A DNA stretch of 64,000 bases from Parathalassolituus penaei (GTDB lineage: Bacteria; Pseudomonadota; Gammaproteobacteria; Pseudomonadales; Oceanobacteraceae): NCBI RefSeq assembly GCF_026626885.1, contig NZ_JAPNOA010000056.1:186001-250000 (forward strand), read 5' to 3'. The number at the start of each line of letters is the position of its first letter. Positions within the stretch are counted from its first letter, which is position 1. The translations under genes and the position numbers were made by a program. Under the pieces are notes generated by a model. That model was not told where the DNA came from and made no database searches. It saw nothing but the letters and a program-made list of their open reading frames with translations. Below, one piece after another: positions 58,439 to 64,000 of this stretch.

Positions 58439-59328
58439 TTATTGACGTCGGACGTCAGCCGCGCATGAGAACTGGTTCACAAAGTGATAAAAATTGACAT
58501 CCAGCGTCACGTCCAGACCGGGCAGTGACAGAACCCGATCGCGGGCTTCGGCACTGGCACGCCAGCCGTGAGGCGTCATGGTCAGCAGATCGCCCAGCGC
58601 TGCCTGAGGAATATGGATTTTGCAGGTAAATGGATGCTGTTGCTGGCAGTGGAAGCCGCCCTGTTCGAGTTGTGGTATCGGGTCGAAGACCTGATTACGC
58701 ACTTCGCTGTACAGGTGCTGACGCAGTTCTATCAGGTGATCGGCGCCGGAGGTGACCAGCAGGGCGCTGCCACCGGATTTCAGGGTTTTACGCCAGCCTT
58801 CCGGCATCACCGGGGTAAACAGGCTGACGAGGGCATCCAGCTGGCCATTATGCAGTGGCAGGCGACCACCACTGGCAACCAGCCAGTAGATGTCGCGGTT
58901 GCGCTGGCAGGCCTGACGTACAGCATCACGGGAAATATCGACGCCGTACAGATTCACCGCATGTCCGGCGTTGTTCAGCTCACGCAGCAGGCGATCGGAA
59001 TAATAACCTTCGCCACAACCCACGTCGGCAAGCTGGTCGGCATTGGCAGGCAGGCTGGCCACAACAAACTGGTTAAAGGCATCGGAAATCGGTTGGTAAA
59101 ACCCCTGCGCCAGAAACTGACGACGGGCGATGACCATGTCGGCGCTGTCTCCCGGTGCGCGGGATCGTTTGTGCTGGGCCAGCAGCAAATTGATGTAGCC
59201 CTGACGAGCGACATCAAAACTGTGGCCTTGCGGACAGCGGCAGCTACGCGGCTGGCTGTCGAGATCAAGGATCAGGCTGGCGTCGCAAACCGGGCAAACG
59301 AGAATGTGGGCAGGGGTTGTAGCGTTCA

Positions 59329-59329
<1 letters not shown>
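58439..59329 (-). CDS. rlmA: 23S rRNA (guanine(745)-N1)-methyltransferase
   Basis: 296 residues. N-terminal zinc ribbon CPVC...CRCPQGH, then the segment FDVARQGYINLLLAQHKRSRAPGDSADMV, and SAM-binding LADVGCGEGYYSDRLL. The family also includes the Gram-positive G748 enzymes, but the zinc ribbon and context support RlmA(I). Overlaps the dapE stop by 1 bp. Confidence 0.92.
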
Positions 59330-61123
<1,794 letters not shown>

Positions 61124-61296
61124 GACGGATACTCCTGGATCGGTGAACCGGTTTTGGATTGTGCTGGACGGTTTTTGGAACACGTCGTGACAGTTGTTAA
61201 GACCCTGGACTGAGCCAAGGGGTTCCATATGGTTGCGGCGCGACTGGCCAGCGGTGTTACCATGATGGTTTTACTACAGTATCAGGGGCATACATT

Positions 61297-61860
61297 ATGA
61301 CGGAAGTACCCTCTGCAGCAGAATTGCAGGTTATCTTGAAAGAAGCGGATTTGCTGGCCGGGCCTGAGCAAATTGAAGCCGCACTGCAGCGTTTGACTGT
61401 AGAAATACGCGAGCGTCTGGCAGATCAGGTGCCTGTGGTGTATTGCATCATGAATGGTGGTCTGGTGATGGCTGGACAATTGTTGCCTCGCCTCGATTTT
61501 CCGCTGGAAGTGGGTTACATGCATGCCACTCGTTATCGAGGTGAAACCACTGGAAGTAGTGAACTGCAGTGGCAGGCACCACCATCGGTACCGATGGAAG
61601 GCCGTTCTGTGCTGATTCTGGATGACATCTTTGATGAAGGTTATACGCTGGCGGCGGTCGTGGCGGCTTGTCGCGCACAAGGGGCAACCGAGGTGATGAC
61701 GGCCGTTCTGACCAACAAGATCCATGATCGCAAGGCTCCGGGTTTTGATGTGGATTTTGTCGGGCTGGAAGTGGAAGACCGTTATGTTTTTGGTTTTGGT
61801 ATGGATTACCGCGGTTTCTGGCGTAACGCGCCCGGCATTTATGCCGTTAAAGGGCTGTAA
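61297..61860 (+). CDS. Hypoxanthine-guanine phosphoribosyltransferase
   Basis: 187 residues. PRPP-binding loop VLILDDIFDEGYTL, the VYCIMNGGLVMAGQLLPRL segment, and hypoxanthine/guanine-recognising FVGLEVEDRYVFGFGMDYRG. Purine salvage from PRPP. The sequence is the less common gammaproteobacterial HGPRT type, so no specific symbol is given. Confidence 0.9.
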   Translation: MTEVPSAAELQVILKEADLLAGPEQIEAALQRLTVEIRERLADQVPVVYCIMNGGLVMAGQLLPRLDFPLEVGYMHATRYRGETTGSSELQWQAPPSVPMEGRSVLILDDIFDEGYTLAAVVAACRAQGATEVMTAVLTNKIHDRKAPGFDVDFVGLEVEDRYVFGFGMDYRGFWRNAPGIYAVKGL

Positions 61861-62045
61861 TCCGTTATGCAGGCCGATGATCAGGCTTGAGTGGTATAAG
61901 TGGCTTTTTGAGCCATTGGCCTGATGAGTCTGACAGGTTAGAGAGGATAGGCGGCAAAAGCAGGCGTTCCTGCCTGCTATGCTGGACGTCATTGGGTAAC
62001 CCCGACGCTGCCTCTACTAGACTGGCATCAGAGGTGTCGAGATCT

Positions 62046-62534
62046 ATGAATGTCGTCTTCATCAATGCCTTTGTTGAAAGCATCAACAATATTCTGGTGA
62101 CCATGGCTTCCATGAGCTGTGAGTATCAGAAGCCATATATAAAGCAGGATCAGCAACCGCTGGGGGTGGTTACCGGAATGATTCCGATGGCGGGTGATAA
62201 CGTCAAAGGGTCGCTGGCAATCAGCTTTTCTGAAGGTGCCATTCTGAAAATCAGCAGCAAGATGCTGGGCGAGGAAATTACCTCCCTCGAAGATGGGTGT
62301 ACGGATCTGACGGGGGAAATCACCAATATGCTGTCTGGTGGTGCACGCAAGATTCTGTGGGAAAAAGGTTATGACTTTGACATGGCGCAGCCACATCTTC
62401 TGACCGGAACTCAGATGATTGAACACGAAGTGACCGGGCCGGTGATGGTGATTCCATTTGTGACCCGATCAGGCCCTTTCTTTATTGAGGCGGTGTTTGC
62501 CAGCCGCCTGAACCGGGCCAAGTCCATCGTCTGA
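62046..62534 (+). CDS. CheX-like chemotaxis phosphatase/c-di-GMP-pathway protein
   Basis: 162 residues from the ATG at 62046. Starts MNVVFINAFVESINNILVTMASM, with the CheX/CheC fold: GSLAISFSEGAILKISSKMLGEEI and the phosphatase-type helix DLTGEITNMLSGGARKIL with the Glu and Asn pair (E..N) required for CheY-P dephosphorylation. It would act on CheY or related receivers. No che operon is adjacent. Confidence 0.88.
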   Translation: MNVVFINAFVESINNILVTMASMSCEYQKPYIKQDQQPLGVVTGMIPMAGDNVKGSLAISFSEGAILKISSKMLGEEITSLEDGCTDLTGEITNMLSGGARKILWEKGYDFDMAQPHLLTGTQMIEHEVTGPVMVIPFVTRSGPFFIEAVFASRLNRAKSIV

Positions 62535-62597
62535 TCTTTTCGACCGTCAGATGAATGGTATTGGAACTTTTTGCATAGAGTTTCATCTTACATACCG

Positions 62598-62670
62598 AAA
62601 TGACGATGCATCTCCGGTGAGGGCCTGTTTGCAATCCCACTCGAGACATGTCCTGGATGCATCGTCATTT
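62598..62670 (+). repeat. Long inverted repeat (possible transcript end)
   Basis: Perfect 15-bp arms, AAATGACGATGCATC at 62598-62612 and GATGCATCGTCATTT at 62656-62670, separated by 43 bp. It follows the CheX-like stop by 63 bp and precedes the efflux gene by 58 bp. The right arm runs into AAAAAT rather than a T-run, so it could be a Rho-linked end, a cruciform or a small mobile-element remnant. Confidence 0.8.
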
Positions 62671-62728
62671 AAAAATCTGCTGACACCCCCTAAGATGCCT
62701 CGACCTGTCGACTGAACGGAGCTTATCT

Positions 62729-64000
62729 GTGTCGGGTTTCCAACCTGCTTTGCCCACCAAGGGTTTTGCCAAAATAAAGGGTGCTTTTTGCTGGCGCTCC
62801 CGTTTGCGTCTTACCCTGTTTCTGCCGCTTGTTGCTCTGGGTGCTTGTAGCACGACCCCTTCCCGAACTCTGGATATAGCTGAGCCTGAACTGGCTGGTT
62901 TTTCGACGTCTGCCGCGCAGCTGCCAATGGCCGTGCGCTGGTGGCAGGAATTCCATGATCCCATGCTGAATGAACTGGTCGCGACCAGCCTGGAGGCCAA
63001 TAACGGTTTGCAAGCCGAGTGGGCGACGGTTTCCCAGTATCGTGCACTGGCGCGTCAGGCTGGAGCCGAGCGTTACCCGGAAATCAATGCCGGACTGGAA
63101 CGCCAGCAGCTGCGCAGTGATGGTCAGCTCAGCTCTGACCAATGGAGTGCCACACTTTCAACCAGTTATGAGCTGGATTTCTGGGGGCGGGTAGCAGCCC
63201 TGGATAAACAGGCCGTATTACAGGCCGATTCGCGTGAACGTGTTGCTCGGGTCGAAGCCAATACCGTGGCCGCGCAGGTCAGTCTGGCCTGGTATGGCCT
63301 GATTGCCAGCAGTCGTCAGCAACAGTTACTGCAGCAACAGAAACAGCGTACCGAGCAATTACTGGAAAGTACGCGAGGTCGTTATCAGCGCGGTCAGGCG
63401 GCTGTTACCGACATCTGGCAACAACAGCAATTGCTGGCGGCACTGCAATCCGAGCTGGATGTGGCGGCCGGGCAGCAGCGTTTGTACTGGCAACAGCTGG
63501 CGCTCTGGACTGGTCGGGGCGAGTGGTTGCTGCCGGGTGATGCAACCGCGCGTTTCCAGAAGGAGCTTCCGGGACGCCACTTGCCAAACAACGAGCTGGC
63601 CGCCGACGAGATTGCCCTGAGTGCCTTGCAACAAAGGCCGGATGTTGAACAAGCCTGGCTCGATTTGCAGGCTGCCGATGCCGGAGTGGCCGCCGCCGTT
63701 GCGAATCGTTATCCGCGTTTTACCCTCTCCGCCACGGTTGGCACTGAAAGCCCGTCGGTTTCTGGTTTGTTCGACAGCTGGTTTTCCTCACTGACCGCCG
63801 GACTGGTTATGCCGGTTCTGGACGCCGGTAATCGCAAGGCCGCAGTGGATGCCCAGCAGGCCGCTGCTCAGGCTGCGTTGTACCGATACCAGCAGGTGTT
63901 GCTGGAAGCGGCTACCGAAGTTCAGGAGGCGCTGGTGAATACCGATACCGCACGGCGTCAGTTGCAGGGTATTGATGAGCAGCTGGCGTTGGCGACTCGT
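62729..64000 (+). CDS. NodT/OprM-type outer-membrane efflux lipoprotein (3' end beyond window)
   Basis: Open for at least 424 codons from the GTG at 62729 (CGGAG 8 bp upstream). Lipobox LGAC after a hydrophobic stretch, then the OEP signature: RWWQEFHDPMLNELVATSLEANNGLQAEWATV, SYELDFWGRVAALDKQAV, LQQRPDVEQAWLDLQAADAGVAAAVANRYPRF and AGLVMPVLDAGNRKAAVDAQQAA. It should pair with an RND or MFP pump encoded downstream. Cut by the window end. Confidence 0.92.
   Translation, partial: MSGFQPALPTKGFAKIKGAFCWRSRLRLTLFLPLVALGACSTTPSRTLDIAEPELAGFSTSAAQLPMAVRWWQEFHDPMLNELVATSLEANNGLQAEWATVSQYRALARQAGAERYPEINAGLERQQLRSDGQLSSDQWSATLSTSYELDFWGRVAALDKQAVLQADSRERVARVEANTVAAQVSLAWYGLIASSRQQQLLQQQKQRTEQLLESTRGRYQRGQAAVTDIWQQQQLLAALQSELDVAAGQQRLYWQQLALWTGRGEWLLPGDATARFQKELPGRHLPNNELAADEIALSALQQRPDVEQAWLDLQAADAGVAAAVANRYPRFTLSATVGTESPSVSGLFDSWFSSLTAGLVMPVLDAGNRKAAVDAQQAAAQAALYRYQQVLLEAATEVQEALVNTDTARRQLQGIDEQLALATR

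Overview
The window is about 64 kb of chromosome from a Gammaproteobacterium. Gene content and local order (xseA with an M23 peptidase, guaB-guaA, slt, rlmF, valS with holC, rlmA-dapE, rsuA, a CheX-like gene, an MCP, several GGDEF/TetR/LysR regulators) and a moderately high GC content fit an aquatic, motile, aerobic heterotroph of the Oceanospirillales/Pseudomonadales kind. That assignment is inference from gene content; no rRNA or tRNA gene was seen.

Layout. 0-10 kb is a conserved core: M23 peptidase, xseA, DUF3015, a DUF4105 protein, a lipoprotein hydrolase, guaB and guaA. 10-32 kb is an accessory stretch. It holds an AT-rich lipoprotein, an epimerase remnant, slt, and then an AT-rich reverse-transcriptase locus (14.3-16.4 kb) preceded by a predicted promoter and two 152-bp near-identical direct repeats. 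After it come a Fic protein with a degenerate active site, mtfA, a tandem array of 77-bp double-hairpin units, a TetR gene with two 18-bp palindromic operators, a tannase-like lipoprotein with a collagen-like insert, a Septu-like ATPase/HNH pair, a transporter/hydrolase group, an orphan ribbon-helix-helix protein, and a 940-codon gene with a C-terminal PD-(D/E)xK nuclease motif whose 5' end looks lost. 32-46 kb holds rlmF, an MCP, several hydrolases, a LysR gene divergent from an MBL/DsbA-like pair, an iron-type alcohol dehydrogenase, a GGDEF cyclase, hemerythrin, an orphan TRAP binding protein and rsuA. A dispersed repeat of about 220 bp occurs at the window start and, inverted, twice near 38 kb.

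46.5-48.7 kb is a compact translationally coupled module: a BLUF-like protein, a Ras/MglA-type small GTPase and two roadblock/LC7 proteins. It looks like a sensor plus GTPase switch related in logic to actinobacterial conservons, but the BLUF domain has Cys where the photoactive Tyr should be. 48.9-64 kb returns to core genes: delta-class carbonic anhydrase, a two-component pair, an HD phosphohydrolase, valS, holC, rlmA, dapE, slp, a hypoxanthine phosphoribosyltransferase, a CheX-like gene and the start of a NodT-type outer-membrane efflux lipoprotein cut by the window end.

The two most interesting loci are the reverse transcriptase with its duplicated upstream transcribed region (a candidate RT/ncRNA defence-type element that is neither a canonical retron nor a diversity-generating retroelement) and the BLUF-GTPase-roadblock operon.
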